Shown in pieces: positions 41,222 to 51,540 of a stretch of DNA of 64,000 bases (positions within the stretch are counted from its first letter, which is position 1; every line of letters begins with the position of its first letter). The stretch spans positions 70,063,144-70,127,143 of the forward strand of contig JAAALK010000287.1 in assembly GCA_019279435.1 (NCBI GenBank). The letters are read 5' to 3'. The position numbers and the translations under genes are program-made. The notes under the pieces were generated by a model, which ran no database searches, had not been told where the DNA came from, and saw nothing but the letters and a program-made list of their open reading frames with translations. This DNA is from Zizania palustris. Lineage: Eukaryota > Streptophyta > Magnoliopsida > Poales > Poaceae.

Positions 41222-41950
41222 TGTGTCGCGCCATCCGATAAGCCCAGAGTCCTTCTGATAGAGACCGATGCCAATGATTCAGGTTCTCATTGATCTTGCA
41301 CATTATTAACTTGATCAAACTATTGTTGGATGCTTCAGCCTGACCATTAGCTTGTGCATAATATGACGATGAATTTAAGATCTTGATTCCCATACCGGCT
41401 GCGAATTGCTGGAACTCCTCCAATACAAAAATTTTCCCTTGATCCATGGTGATAGTCTGTGGAATCCCGAACCGATATATTTTATGTTTTATGATGAATT
41501 CAATGGCATCGACAGAAGTAACCCTTTTGAGTGGAACAACTTCTACCCACTTTGTGAAATAATCAGTAGCTACCAATATGAACTTATGTCCTTTACTTGA
41601 CGTTGGGTATATTTAGCTGATCATATCGATGCCCCACCCCCTGAAGGGCTACGGTGTAATTATTGGGTTCATTGTCGATGCAGGTGCCCTCTAAATATCT
41701 CCAAACCTCTGACAGTCCTGGCACCCCTTATAATATTTTATGCAGTCCTCCACCATAGTCAGCCAAAAGTAACATGCTCTCCGAAATAACCATTTCATTT
41801 TCTAGGCCGACTAGTGTGTCCCGCATATGCCATCGTGTACTTCACACATCACCACCTTAGCTTCTTCAATGCTTATACATTTGAGGAGAACTCCATCGGT
41901 TGTCCGATGGTACAAGTCTTCGCCGAGCAGCACGTATCTCATCACATGAT
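41222..41950 (-). pseudogene. Tat-B integrase zinc finger and catalytic core
   Basis: 41199-41576 is largely open (its last residues are sLTR-3): D in ATDYFTKWVEVVPL, D in TMDQGKIF, E in GQAEASNNSL, then LSEGLWAYRMAR. The HHCC finger lies upstream at about 41700-41880 (CEVHDGICGTH, then YYKGCQDCQRFGD) with in-frame stops near 41660 and 41815. It is the N-terminal half of the integrase that ends at 38354. Confidence 0.85.
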
Positions 41951-43650
41951 ATCTAAGTTTTTTGGTGCCGATGTCGAAGGATTTTTCAAATAATTAACAA
42001 TATCATACCTCCAATCATCGGCTTCTATTTCTGCGATCTCTACTTTGACCGACCTAGCCATCGTCTTATATCCTAACGTCATTTGGGCTAAATCGTTCGC
42101 TTCTGAGTTCTACTCCCTTTGGATATGAGTAAGAGTTACGCTTCAGAAGCTTGACATTATTGCTTGATACTGATCATGGTGTTCATTCAGCATACCGTCT
42201 TTGCACTCGTACTTGTCTAACAGTTGCCTCATCACTAGCAGAGAGTCTCCCAAAATTTCTATCATATCGGCGCTCACTTCTTCCAACAGATGCAACCCTT
42301 TCAATACTGCTTCGTATTTGGCCTAATTATTGGTGGGGAAAGGTCTGATGGTATATGCAAATTCAAACGATGCCCCCCGAGGGGAAATAATCACTAGGCC
42401 TATACCACATCCATGTTGACACACTGACCCATCAAAGAATAGGGTCCATGGTATTGGCTCAACATGAGTTACTACCTCATCTCTGTGCTGGACTATAAAA
42501 TCGTCTATTGCTTGTCCCTTCACTATCTTAGTCGATTGATATCTAAGATCAAATTCGGTGAGAGCGAGGACCCATTTTCCGATACACCCTTTCAACACTA
42601 GGGTCGATAGCATGTATTTAATGACATTGACCTTACATATCACGGTGCACTTTGATGACAGTAGGTAATGTCTCAATTTAGTGCACGAGAAGTATAAGCA
42701 TAAACAAAGCTTTTCCACTACGAGGTATCAGGTCTCAGCGTCAATAGTCTTCTACTGAGATAGAAAACTACCCTCTCTTTTTTTATCAATCTCCTGCACT
42801 AGGACCAACCCGAGGGCTTCATCATCTGTGGTAGCATCAACACTGGTGGTGAGGCTAAGTATTCCTTAATTTCATCAAACGCCTTTTGCTACTTTTTCCC
42901 CATATGAATTCCTAGTTAGGATTCAACTTCAGCAGTGGAGTAAAGGGCTCTATCTTTCTTGAAAGATTAGCTATGAACCCCTTGAGAAAGTTTATCTTCC
43001 CGATCAGTGAATGCATTTTGGTTTTATTGGTAGGGGGTTGAGTATTCTTAATTTCTTCGATGTTGCACTAGCTTATCTTCAATCCCTCTTTCATGCACAA
43101 TAAAGCCCAGAAACTTCCCCGATGATGCTCCAAAAGCACACTTCTTGGGATTCATTTTTAGTCCATACATCGTGGCTCTCTCCAAAACTTGACGTAGATC
43201 GGCCACATGGTCTTGAGTACTGCTTGATTTTACCACGATGTCATCTATGTATATTTCCACCAATAGGCCGATCAAGTCATGGAAAATATAGTTCATGGCC
43301 CTCTAGTAAGTTGCTCTGGCATTTTCAAGCCGAAGGTCATCATCACCCACTCATAAAGTCTGATAGCGCCTGGGCATCAAAAGGTCGCCTTGTGGATGTC
43401 TTCATCAGCCATGAAAATCTGATTATAACCTGCATTCCCATCCATGAAACTGATAATCTTGTGACCCGATGCGGCATCCACCAGCAAGTCTGCGATCAAC
43501 ATTGGGTATTTGTCTTTCGGGGTTGCCTTGTTCAAATCTTTGGAGTCAACACATATCTTGAGATTCCCACTTTTCTTCCATGCCGGTACAATGTTTGATA
43601 CCCACTCTACGTATCGGCACGGTCTTATGAATCCTACATCATATAATACT
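41951..43650 (-). pseudogene. Tat-B reverse transcriptase and RNase H
   Basis: Minus strand. RT fragment 43048-43296 has EIYIDDIVVKS (catalytic YIDD) and LKMNPKKCAFGASSGKFLGF. Upstream at 43300-43650 the fingers/palm motifs (NAGYNQIFMADEDIHKATF type) are recognisable across frameshifts. 42323-42718 has CTKLRHYLLSSKCTV and the RNase H start PWTLFFDGSVCQHGCGIGLV. The remainder (41951-42320) is degraded RNase H. No complete ORF remains. Confidence 0.82.
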
Positions 43651-44403
43651 GTTACCTCGGCCTTGATATCTAGATATATTTCTGCCTTGAACCGCCTAGG
43701 TGACTACTTGAATGACTGATACCCCTGCTTTATTGGAGTCGATGTTCTACAATCGATCGGATTAAACCTATCATTTCATGATACTCCCATGCAAAGCAAT
43801 CTTGGTATTCCCGTAGTAATGCAATTGATTCATTTTTCATTTCATCGGGAAGTTGAGCACTTACAAAGGTTGACCTCGGTCTATCACCGGGTCCGATGTC
43901 TACATCCTATAGCTCATAGGTTGTGGCGAAGCCTTGATCGAGTTTACCTTCTACTTCGTCGGTGTCGCCTTCAAAGGGTAAGATTGGGCTGTTCATTGTT
44001 AACTGGTTTGATTCCATCATTCGATACTTTAAGAAAATCATCGTCCCAAGCTTTTCCGGATAGACAGACGACTTCTTCCATCTCCCATACCAATAAATCG
44101 ACTATTGCTACGTTAACCAATTTATCAGCGGGAACGATTTCCACTTGATCGCCGATCCACTGAGGTTCTAATGCATTGTTGACAGGACACAATTGTTCAC
44201 ATGAATCCAATTGTGCCCCAACAACAGACTGTATGATCCTTTTCCTTCTATGACGAAGGAGGTAGTCAGCACGGTCTTGCTCCCGTTAATTCTGCATTTA
44301 GTACCCTCATTGTTTCTGATGAATTACCATCGAAGTCCCTTAGTACCATACTGGTTTTGATGAGATCCTCCAGCCCTTTCCCTAGCTTTTAGAAGATGGC
44401 ATA
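43651..44403 (-). pseudogene. Tat-B protease C-terminal part and linker to RT
   Basis: 43971-44210 encodes the part after the protease fold (EPQWIGDQVEIVPADKLVNV, EEVVCLSGKAWDDDF), matching the Gyp-1 segment around IQWDGDEIEFIPVDTSAQV. 44210-44403 continues toward the active site but frameshifts occur. It is cut at 44404 by Gyp-3, whose left duplication would be GCATA (44399-44403). Confidence 0.75.
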
Positions 44404-44898
44404 TGTTGGCGCAAAGGATTACGTTAATAGGTTCTCGAATATTAAGAACTAACAAACAAAGAGTTTATGATGCGGACTATTTCGAGCCTCCAAATAGGAT
44501 AATAGCTATAAATAGTTCGAAGTTGTGTATTGAATAGCTGAGTATTTGATCCCTATTACAGGGTGAGAAAGGGGGTATTTATAGGTAAAAAACTCTAAGG
44601 AAAAGACCTATTTACCCCTCAATTACAATCGATATAGTAGAAACTATTCGGTACCCCGAGTAGGGTTAAAATAGTAAAATTTATCCGGAGAAGATAGATA
44701 AAGCATACGTCCTATCAATATTGATATTTTCCATTGTAGCTTCGAAGGCTTCGGAGGATGCCTTCGAACCATGAAGCCGAAGTATCCTTCGGCTTGAAAC
44801 CTTCATCATCTTGGAGATGAACACATGCTTCGATACTGATGAATTATCTTTGGTTGCTGATCTCTAAGGCCCTGAGGATGAAGTATTTTCCCCCAACA
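44404..44898 (-). repeat. Gyp-3 3' LTR, 495 bp
   Basis: Plus-coordinate start TGTTGGCGCAAAGG and end CCCCCAACA; in element orientation TGTTGGGGGAAAATAC...GCGCCAACA. TATA box CTATAAATACC on the minus strand at 44577-44588. The polypurine tract ATTCGAGGGGCTAC (44899-44912, minus) abuts it. Confidence 0.85.
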
Positions 44899-45292
44899 GT
44901 AGCCCCTCGAATACGCTTCTCCAATTTAACCTGTATAGCAGGAGAGCAGTATACGCAAGGAATATTTTCATATTCAGGAACTTAGAGAAATTTGAAGGCA
45001 TTACAGTCGTTCGAAGTATCTTCGACACTGACGCATATCTAATGACTACTTTGAACTAGACTCCAGTGTGAACGCTTCACAAGGGAATGAACTGTTGCGG
45101 AGGCGGAACATCGTGAGGAGCCATTAAATTCGAGCCGTTACTTTTCAAGTAGTCGTTAGGCTTCTATAAAAAGTAACAGTCAAAATCTTACCGCGGGTTT
45201 ACACCTTTTCACTTCCTGGGTCCACTTGTCAGTGACAGAAGTCGAACCTGCAATGTGAACGCACGATCGAAGAGAAATAACTAGCGGAAAGG
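44899..45292 (+). other. Gyp-3 region between polypurine tract and antisense promoter
   Basis: No ORF of note. The strand that reads into the antisense gene has a GC-rich stretch and ends in the TATA box at 45293. In element orientation this is the last part of the 3' untranslated region. Confidence 0.6.
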
Positions 45293-45302
45293 CTATAAAA
45301 GG
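45293..45302 (+). promoter_or_regulatory. TATA box of the Gyp-3 antisense gene
   Basis: CTATAAAAGG on the plus strand, 108 bp upstream of the ATG at 45401, with a CT-rich leader (ctttctttcttcaacctcc) in between. A textbook plant core promoter, facing against the transcription of Gyp-3. Confidence 0.7.
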
Positions 45303-45400
45303 GGGGTCAAAGCCCATCGAAATTTTTTACATATCTTGGCTTCCGAAGCTTTCTTTCTTCAACCTCCAAAACTCTCCCCAACCCTTTGAGCAATCAACCA

Positions 45401-48117
45401 ATGGCGAGGACCAGCGCGACTGTGCCAGCAGCTATGGGAACCTTGGCGCAAAGGCAGGCGTGGGCGGCTTCAGCAGCGACGGCCATGGTGGGAGCACCGG
45501 GGGGATCTTTGCCAAAGAATCCTCGGGAGCTCCGCCCTCCATCCAAGAAACCAATCCCGCAAAGCTTCATCATCGGGCAATCGACAAGCACAGCGGAATC
45601 CATTGAGTAAGCCGTGAATGGGAAACTAGGCCCTGGAATGAGGACCCGAGTCCCCGGAATGGAGTCAACCCCAAAGCCGTGGAGCGGGGAAGTGGTAGTC
45701 TTCGAAGCTTTCTTTGAGGCGGGACTAGGACTTCCTACAATCGATTTCCTGTCAGAGGTATTGGAAATATTTCATGTTACCTTACCACAGTTGTCCCCAA
45801 ATGCCATAGCAAGGTTGGTAGTCTTCGAATGGGCCCTTTGGGCAGAAGGATGCAAAGGAAGATCGGAGGTCTTCGCTGCCACCCACGAAGCCTCCTGCCA
45901 GCCAAAGCCTCAGGACGGACCGGGAGACTCCAAAGTACTAACGACATTCGGGAGTGTCAACTTCCAGCTTCGGAAGGAGCATGCACAACATTTCCCGGTG
46001 AAGGCTATCAACGATCGGTGGTACACCAATTGGATCCTCCGGTGGTTCTATGCTGAAGTCGGAGAAGACTCCCGTATTGCTGGACCTCTTCAAGAAATCT
46101 GGTTCTAGAAGGAGGCTGAGGTAACTCCGAAACCAAGCTTGCTTTCAACGCAGCTTCGGTTGCTTTCTTCGATAGCCAGCCGCATGAGCATGAGGGATCT
46201 GGCGGAGGAATTCATTGCCCTCCGAATACCGCCTCTTGGAGTTGATTGGCCGATCGCGTTTCAAAATGCTTCGGAAGGAGAGCTTCGAAGCCTAGGTAAA
46301 TCTTCACACTTTCCGCATTAACACATTAGAAAATAGATAACATACTTATGGAATGTTACCTCCTTTCAGTGGCTCCGTTGGTGCTAGCTCCAGAGTAGAT
46401 CGCAAGGGCCACCGAACGGGTGTTCGGAGCCCCTACGTTGGTGGAGAAACAACGAAGGGTGGAGCTGGTGGGAAGCTGGGAGCGCTTCAACAGGGTGTGG
46501 AGCGCTCTTGGGATGGAGCCTCCGCCCCTACCAGACTTCGACTCAACTGAAGTGGCTCCCCGGAAGAGAAAAGCCACCGCTGAACCCTCAAAAAAGACCA
46601 TCAAGACCCTAGTTAAGAAGAGGAAGAAGACGTTGAAGCCTCCTCCTCAACCGACTCCAGTGTCTTTGGCTTCTTCCCTGGGCATTCGAAGCTCTTCTTC
46701 GGAGGACTCAGGAGAGAAAGACTCCAATGTCCAAATGAGGAAGGCCCTCCAGGACTACCTTGCGGAGGATAGCGAGGACGAGGCCTTGGGCACAGCCGAA
46801 GCTCCTTCTCAAGAGGCTGCGGAAGCAGATACAGCACACTCCCTCGAGCCCATCGCAGCTAGCTCATGACTTGAGTCAGCCCTTCCTAACTCACTCGTGG
46901 CCGGGGTGATAGTGACGGAGATTGGGGCATCTGCAGCAACTGCACCGGAGCAGACTTCGGGGATGACCTCGAAGAATATCTCCGAATGTATGATGTCCTG
47001 GAGAACCCCACAGTTCTCCCTCAAGGCGTAGATGAAGGTATACTTCGAAGCTTTTGCCTTTGCAATTCATGCAATAACTATTACACAAATATTCACTGAA
47101 TACCTTAATTTTTATAGGTGCCTCAAGGAGCAGCATGGCTCCGATCACTGATGGAGCTTCGGCTTCTCTTGGAGTTGAGGCTTCGGTTGACGTAGTGGCT
47201 CCAATGACCGGAGCCATCTCGGGCGAAGCAGTTCCGACCGAGGGGGCAACGGTCGAAGGAGGATCTACTTCAGCCGGAGTTCCAGCTCCAACTTTTGTGC
47301 CAGAGAGGGGCAAGAGTATGACGAGCTTCGGTCCCCTCCCTGCCTTGACGGCAATGCCCTCCCCTAACGATCCTTCAACAAGCAACTTGGAGGAGGAGGC
47401 TGTAGTAGATGATCGCCGAGCCCTGTCCTGGCTTCCTCTGCTGGCTTCGTTCTTGGAGAAATGGACAGGGCTCCGGACGCTTCTGGAACCCTTGGCGGAT
47501 AAATGCCAAGAAGTCGTGAGCTCCGAACTGGTCTCCGTCCTGAGCGAAGCCAGAGCACTGGAGCTTGATTTGGCCCTCGAAAGGGATGCCCTTCAGGTAT
47601 GCATCATACAACAAGTGCATTCGATTAATAGATGAAATTACTTGATACTTACTTTGCTTTTTTGCAGCAATTCGTCCTTGCTAGAGCGGCAGTGACTTCT
47701 AATGAGCTCGAAACTAATCGGCTCAAAAGGAAGGTTACTACCCTCCAGTCTACCCTCAAGAGCTCCGAAGACAAAACGCTGCGACTGGAGGAGGATCTCC
47801 TCGAGGAACGGAGGGCCAGAGACACCACCGACAAAGCACTTCGGGCTGAGCAGCATAGCAGCACTGCACTCAAGGCTTCGGCTCAAGAGACCGAGGCTGA
47901 GTGTGTGGTGCTCAGAGCAGAGGTCGAGAAGCTCCGGCAAGTAGTAGCAAACTCCAACACACAACTCGTGGAGCTCCAAGACTCAATTCAACAAGCGCTG
48001 GCTCAGAATAGTACTTTGCTATCCAAGATGGCCGAAGTATCTGTTGTTGCTTCTGGGCTGGAGGCGGTGGAAGTGAAGCACGCTGCCATTGCGGAGCATA
48101 CCATGGATACCCTCTAG
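45401..48117 (+). pseudogene. Gyp-3 antisense gene: putative gypsy-type transposon protein (Transposase_28-like)
   Basis: Exon 1 is 45401-46295. A Ser/Ala/Pro-rich head (MARTSATVPAAMGTLAQRQ) is followed by LPTIDFLSEVLEIFHVTLPQ, LSPNAIARLVVFEWALWAEG, SVNFQLRKEHAQHFPVKAIN and DRWYTNWILRWFYAEVGED, the hallmark of the Pfam family named 'putative gypsy type transposon'. Introns with GT-AG borders: 46296-46369, about 47038-47118, and 47597-47667. Exon 2 has a Lys-rich segment (KKTIKTLVKKRKKTLK) and an acidic Ser-rich segment. The last exon (47668-48117) is a long coiled coil. Stops at 45608, 46106, about 46393 and 46867 and a frameshift near 46950 disable it. Function unknown; such ORFs are known as antisense extra ORFs of Tat elements. 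Confidence 0.8.
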
Positions 48118-48204
48118 GGCACTCTAGAATACTTTGGCATGTTGTGCCCTTCGTCTTCAGCTGTGGCAAATTAGCCCCTCGAATGGAAGCTAAAGATGAT
48201 CTAA

Positions 48205-48543
48205 GTGGCGGCGAAGATGATGATGGTCTCCAGGATTCGGTACGGAGAGATCTCCGGACAGGTTGTCGGGATCGGAGTCCTTCGTCACATCGAAGCTCTT
48301 AGAATATCTGTTGCTCCGGTTGGGGGTTTGACGCCTGCAGGCTTCGCCGACGAATACTTGTTGCGTCCTTCACTAGATGTAGCTTCTGCTTGGGAAGCTT
48401 TCGGGGCCATCTGGAAAACGGACCACAAAGCTGCAGCCAAAGTATGGATCGACGAAGCTTGTCGGCAGAAGCAAGCTCAGACGAAGCCTCCTCTTCCAAC
48501 TTCACTAGCTCTGACCCCGCCTGCTCCGCCAGCCGACCCGTAG
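48205..48543 (+). pseudogene. C-terminal continuation of the Gyp-3 antisense gene
   Basis: 112 codons, read on after a stop and short gap from the coiled-coil exon: an RIRYGEISGQVVGIGVLRHI block, EYLLRPSLDVASAWEAFGAI and a Pro-rich end (PLPTSLALTPPAPPADP). It lies in line with the antisense gene and ends at TAG 48541. I do not recognise a domain. Confidence 0.55.
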
Positions 48544-48658
48544 GTTTAGCTTCATAGGGCAGTTATGCATGTACAAGAAATCTTGTAAAAGCCACTTTTA
48601 TTAATGAATGAAAAGTTTATAAACAAGGAGACTTTGTTTGGATGTTTATTCTTAGGTT

Positions 48659-48985
48659 TTGCTATGCACTTCGGAGCTCGACTTCGAAGTACTTGAACCT
48701 AGCGAAGGGCTCCACCGGCAGTGGGCTGCCCTCGAAGGCTTAAGGCCCTATCGACGCTCACGCTTCTATGTTCCTCGAGGGGATCAGGGGGAGATAGCAC
48801 CCGAAGTCCATCGTGAGGTCTTAGCTTATATTAAGGAAGAGGACAAGGAAGTAGCATCTTCATCCTCCGAATACGTAGATTGGTCTGACTCGGAGTACCA
48901 AGCCGAAGACCCGGTGGAGGCTAGCTCCGAGAGACTTCTGTCTTGGGACGAACTTCAAGAAGAGCAGAAAAACCGCGAGCTTTGA
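48659..48985 (+). pseudogene. Small acidic ORF following the antisense gene
   Basis: 108 codons: LRPYRRSRFYVPRGDQGEI, APEVHREVLAYIKEEDKEV, then an acidic Ser-rich end. I know similar peptides from grass Tat-element extra ORFs but cannot name a function. It starts within the region where a further exon of the antisense gene would be expected; whether it is a separate gene is not clear. Confidence 0.5.
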
Positions 48986-48989
48986 AGAA

Positions 48990-49399
48990 GAAAAGCACTT
49001 GGACTAAGAATAAAGTTTCGAAGACTTCGGGCTCCGAAGGCCGAAGTGTTATTAGAAGTAGCTCTAGAGGTCGGAGGGGTCTCCACTTCTATCTAGGATT
49101 AGACCAAAATTTCTCTTGATGTAATACAATATGATTATCAAATTAATATGAATTGCTTTGGAAGCATCTTTTTGTTGTTCCTTACTCCCCTGCCCCTCTT
49201 TGTGGGTGGGGGACCGTACGCATTGCGATATGGTCTGTCGGACACAATGATTGATATACAATCTGATGCTTCACACAACACTTGGTAATCATACTTCACT
49301 CTTTCGTAGAGTTCTACGAACTGTACATTCATATTGTGATGTTTATAAGTTTCAGAGCTAAGTTCACACTTGTAGGCTCCAATAACAGTTGCTGAGGAT
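48990..49399. other. Gyp-3 noncoding spacer
   Basis: AT-rich stretch between the last plus-strand ORF and the tandem array. Short ORFs on the minus strand have no domain. Nothing else seen. Confidence 0.6.
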
Positions 49400-50065
49400 T
49401 TTAAAAGTGTTTCATCGGACCGGAGCCTTGAAACCTTATTGCTTGGTCACCTTCAACTTTTTTATAGATGCTTCAAACCCGGAGGCCGGAAATCTATTCT
49501 TTTTAAGTCCTTATACTCTTCTATTAATCCTAACAAGCCAGAGCCTAGAATCCGTAGGCTGGCCACCTTTGGCTCTTTTACAGATGCTTCGAACCCGGAG
49601 GCCAGAAATCTGTTCTTTTTAAGTCCTTAGACTCTTCTACGGATCCTAACAAGCCGGAGCCTGGAATCAGTAGGCTAGCCACCTTTGGCTCTTTTACAGA
49701 TGCTTCGAACCCGGAGGCCAGAAATATGTTCTTTTTAAGTCCTTAGACTCTTCTACGGGTCCTAACAAGACGGAGCCTGGAATCCGTAGGCTGGCCACCT
49801 TCGGCTCTTTTACAGATGCTTCGAACCCGGAGGACGGAAATATGTTCTTTTTAAGTCCTTAGACTCTTCTACGGGTCCTAACAAGCTAGAGCCTGGAATC
49901 CGTAGGCTGGCCACCTTCGGCTCTTTTATAGATGCTTCGAACCCGGAGACCGGAAATTTGTTCTTTTTAAGTCCTTAGACTCTTCTACGAGTCCTAACAA
50001 GCCAGAGCCTTGAATCCGTAGGCTTGCCACCTTCAGCTCTTTTACGGAATCCTTGAACCAATGGT
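49400..50065. repeat. 116-bp tandem array (about 5.6 units) in Gyp-3
   Basis: The marker 'cttc(a/g)aacccggag' recurs at 49471, 49587, 49703, 49819 and 49935, an exact 116-bp period, and a degenerate unit follows at 50051. Unit core: 'ttctttttaagtccttagac', 'tcttctac', 'cctaacaagccggagcctgg'. The array lies between the antisense gene and the integrase end, the hypervariable place where Tat elements are known to build satellites. Confidence 0.92.
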
Positions 50066-50232
50066 TTGAAGGTCGTTTTCTGGGTTCCTTGAAAGATTCT
50101 TAACTCCGCAAGCATCTCCGTTCTCCTAATGCGTCCACTAGGAGTAAGAAATATTTGAAGAGTAAACATAATTTGAACCTCCATCTTTATTTAATTTAGA
50201 AAGGTACTTTTACAATTGATTACAAGGAGCCC
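50066..50232 (-). other. Gyp-3 spacer between array and integrase
   Basis: Contains a remnant unit edge and A/T-rich sequence directly downstream of the pol stop (50233). No ORF. Confidence 0.6.
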
Positions 50233-51540
50233 CTAAGCGTAATAACGTTTAAGGTGCTCCGCATGCCATGCATGCTTCAACTCTTCCCCTTCTAAATTAG
50301 CTAGTTTAAACAACCCGGGGCACCCTGAGCGTAGGATAATATATGGTCCTTCCAATTTATTTCCTAGCTTCCCCGAAGCTATTACACTTCGCAATACCAA
50401 ATGACATGGTTTAAGCTCGTTCACTTTTATCTTCGGGTCATACCATGTCTTCGTTTGGTCTTGGTACTTCATCAGATTGGCGACAGCTCAAAGCCTTGTT
50501 TCTTCTGACAAGTCTAGTGAAGTGTTTCTCTCATCTTCATTTCCAGGCTCTACTACGCGGAGGGATCCACCTTTGAGCTCTGTAGGAGTCATGGCCTCGT
50601 CTCTGAATAGCAGTCTAAATAGGGTGAAGCCTATGGACCTGGCTTGAGTGGTCCGAATGGACCATAGAATTTTAGGGAGCTCTTCGGTCCACAGCCCCTT
50701 AGCCAACCCGACAATCCTACGATTTAAACCGGAGAGAATATTTCCATTTGCTCGCTCGACAGCTCCGTTGGATTGGGGATGGCAAACTGCTGCGAAGCAT
50801 AACTTGATGCCCAGTCCTTCGATAAATTCTTTAAAGGGTTCAGCTTCGAACTGAGTGCCATTATCCACAGTTAACTCCCTTGGTACTCCGAACCTGCATA
50901 TGATATTTTTCTAGAAAATTTTTTGCACATTTCTTGAAGTAATAGCAGTCAGGGGTTCAACTTCGACCCATTTAGAAAAATACTCAATTGCTACCACTGC
51001 AAACTTCAAGCTGCCTTTTGCCATTGGAAAAGGGCCAATGAGATCCATTCCCCATCGTACCATTTGCCATACCGGGGCAATAACTTGAAGGGGTGTTGGT
51101 GGACAGTGGCTTCGTCTACCCATCCACTAGCATCCTTGACAGGTTCGAACTAACTGTTCCGCATCTCTTACAATTGTTGGCCAATAGAGCCCCTGCTGAA
51201 GTGTCTTTCCTGCTAGAGCATGGGGGGCCAGGTGGCTTCCACATAAACCTTCGTGAATCTCCTGAAGTATATCTTGGCCTTCGGGTTGTGAGATGCACCG
51301 GAGTAGGGGAGAGCAAACTTCGTCTTTGCATAATATCCCATTGACAAGCTCATAATTACGAGCCCTTGCTTGCAACCTTCGGAAATCCGGACCTTCTAAC
51401 AAGACTGCGCCGTTTTGCAAGGCATCCATTATCGGAGTCCACCAATCTGCAGCTAGGATGCAAAGGACTTCCGTGGAGGGTAATTGATTTACCATGGGCT
51501 TGATAAGTTCTTCGTAGAAAGCGCCCTCCGGGACATCCAA
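50233..51540 (-). pseudogene. Gyp-3 integrase
   Basis: Minus strand, in pieces. Zinc finger at 51127-51540 (HEGLCGSHLAPHALAGKTL, then TCQGC). Catalytic core: D in GMDLIGPFPMAKGS, D in VDNGTQFEAEPF, E in SNGAVERANGNIL. The C-terminal part ends KLEGPYIILR ... HAEHLKRYYA at 50233. Stops include a TAG near 50911 (VQKIF*KNIICRFG), consistent with TGG-to-TAG, and a shift near 50480. All three catalytic residues are still readable. Confidence 0.88.

Larger units (their letters stand above)
34083..44403 (-). mobile_element. Tat-B: Gypsy (Tat-type) retrotransposon with antisense PMD ORF, 3' part
   Basis: Minus orientation. 3' LTR 34083-35213, polypurine tract 35214-35230, antisense plant mobile domain ORF 35869-38349, integrase 38354-38817 plus 41222-41950, RNase H and RT about 42050-43650, protease 43971-44403, then cut by Gyp-3 at 44404. 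It carries two solo LTR insertions (36457-37860 and 38823-41221). The element is the sister of Tat-A, in opposite orientation 2.05 kb away within Copia-3. Numerous stops make it inactive. Confidence 0.88.

Noticed and set aside
49400..50065. CRISPR-like regular array
   Set aside because: Units are full-length tandem repeats without unique spacers, within a plant retrotransposon.
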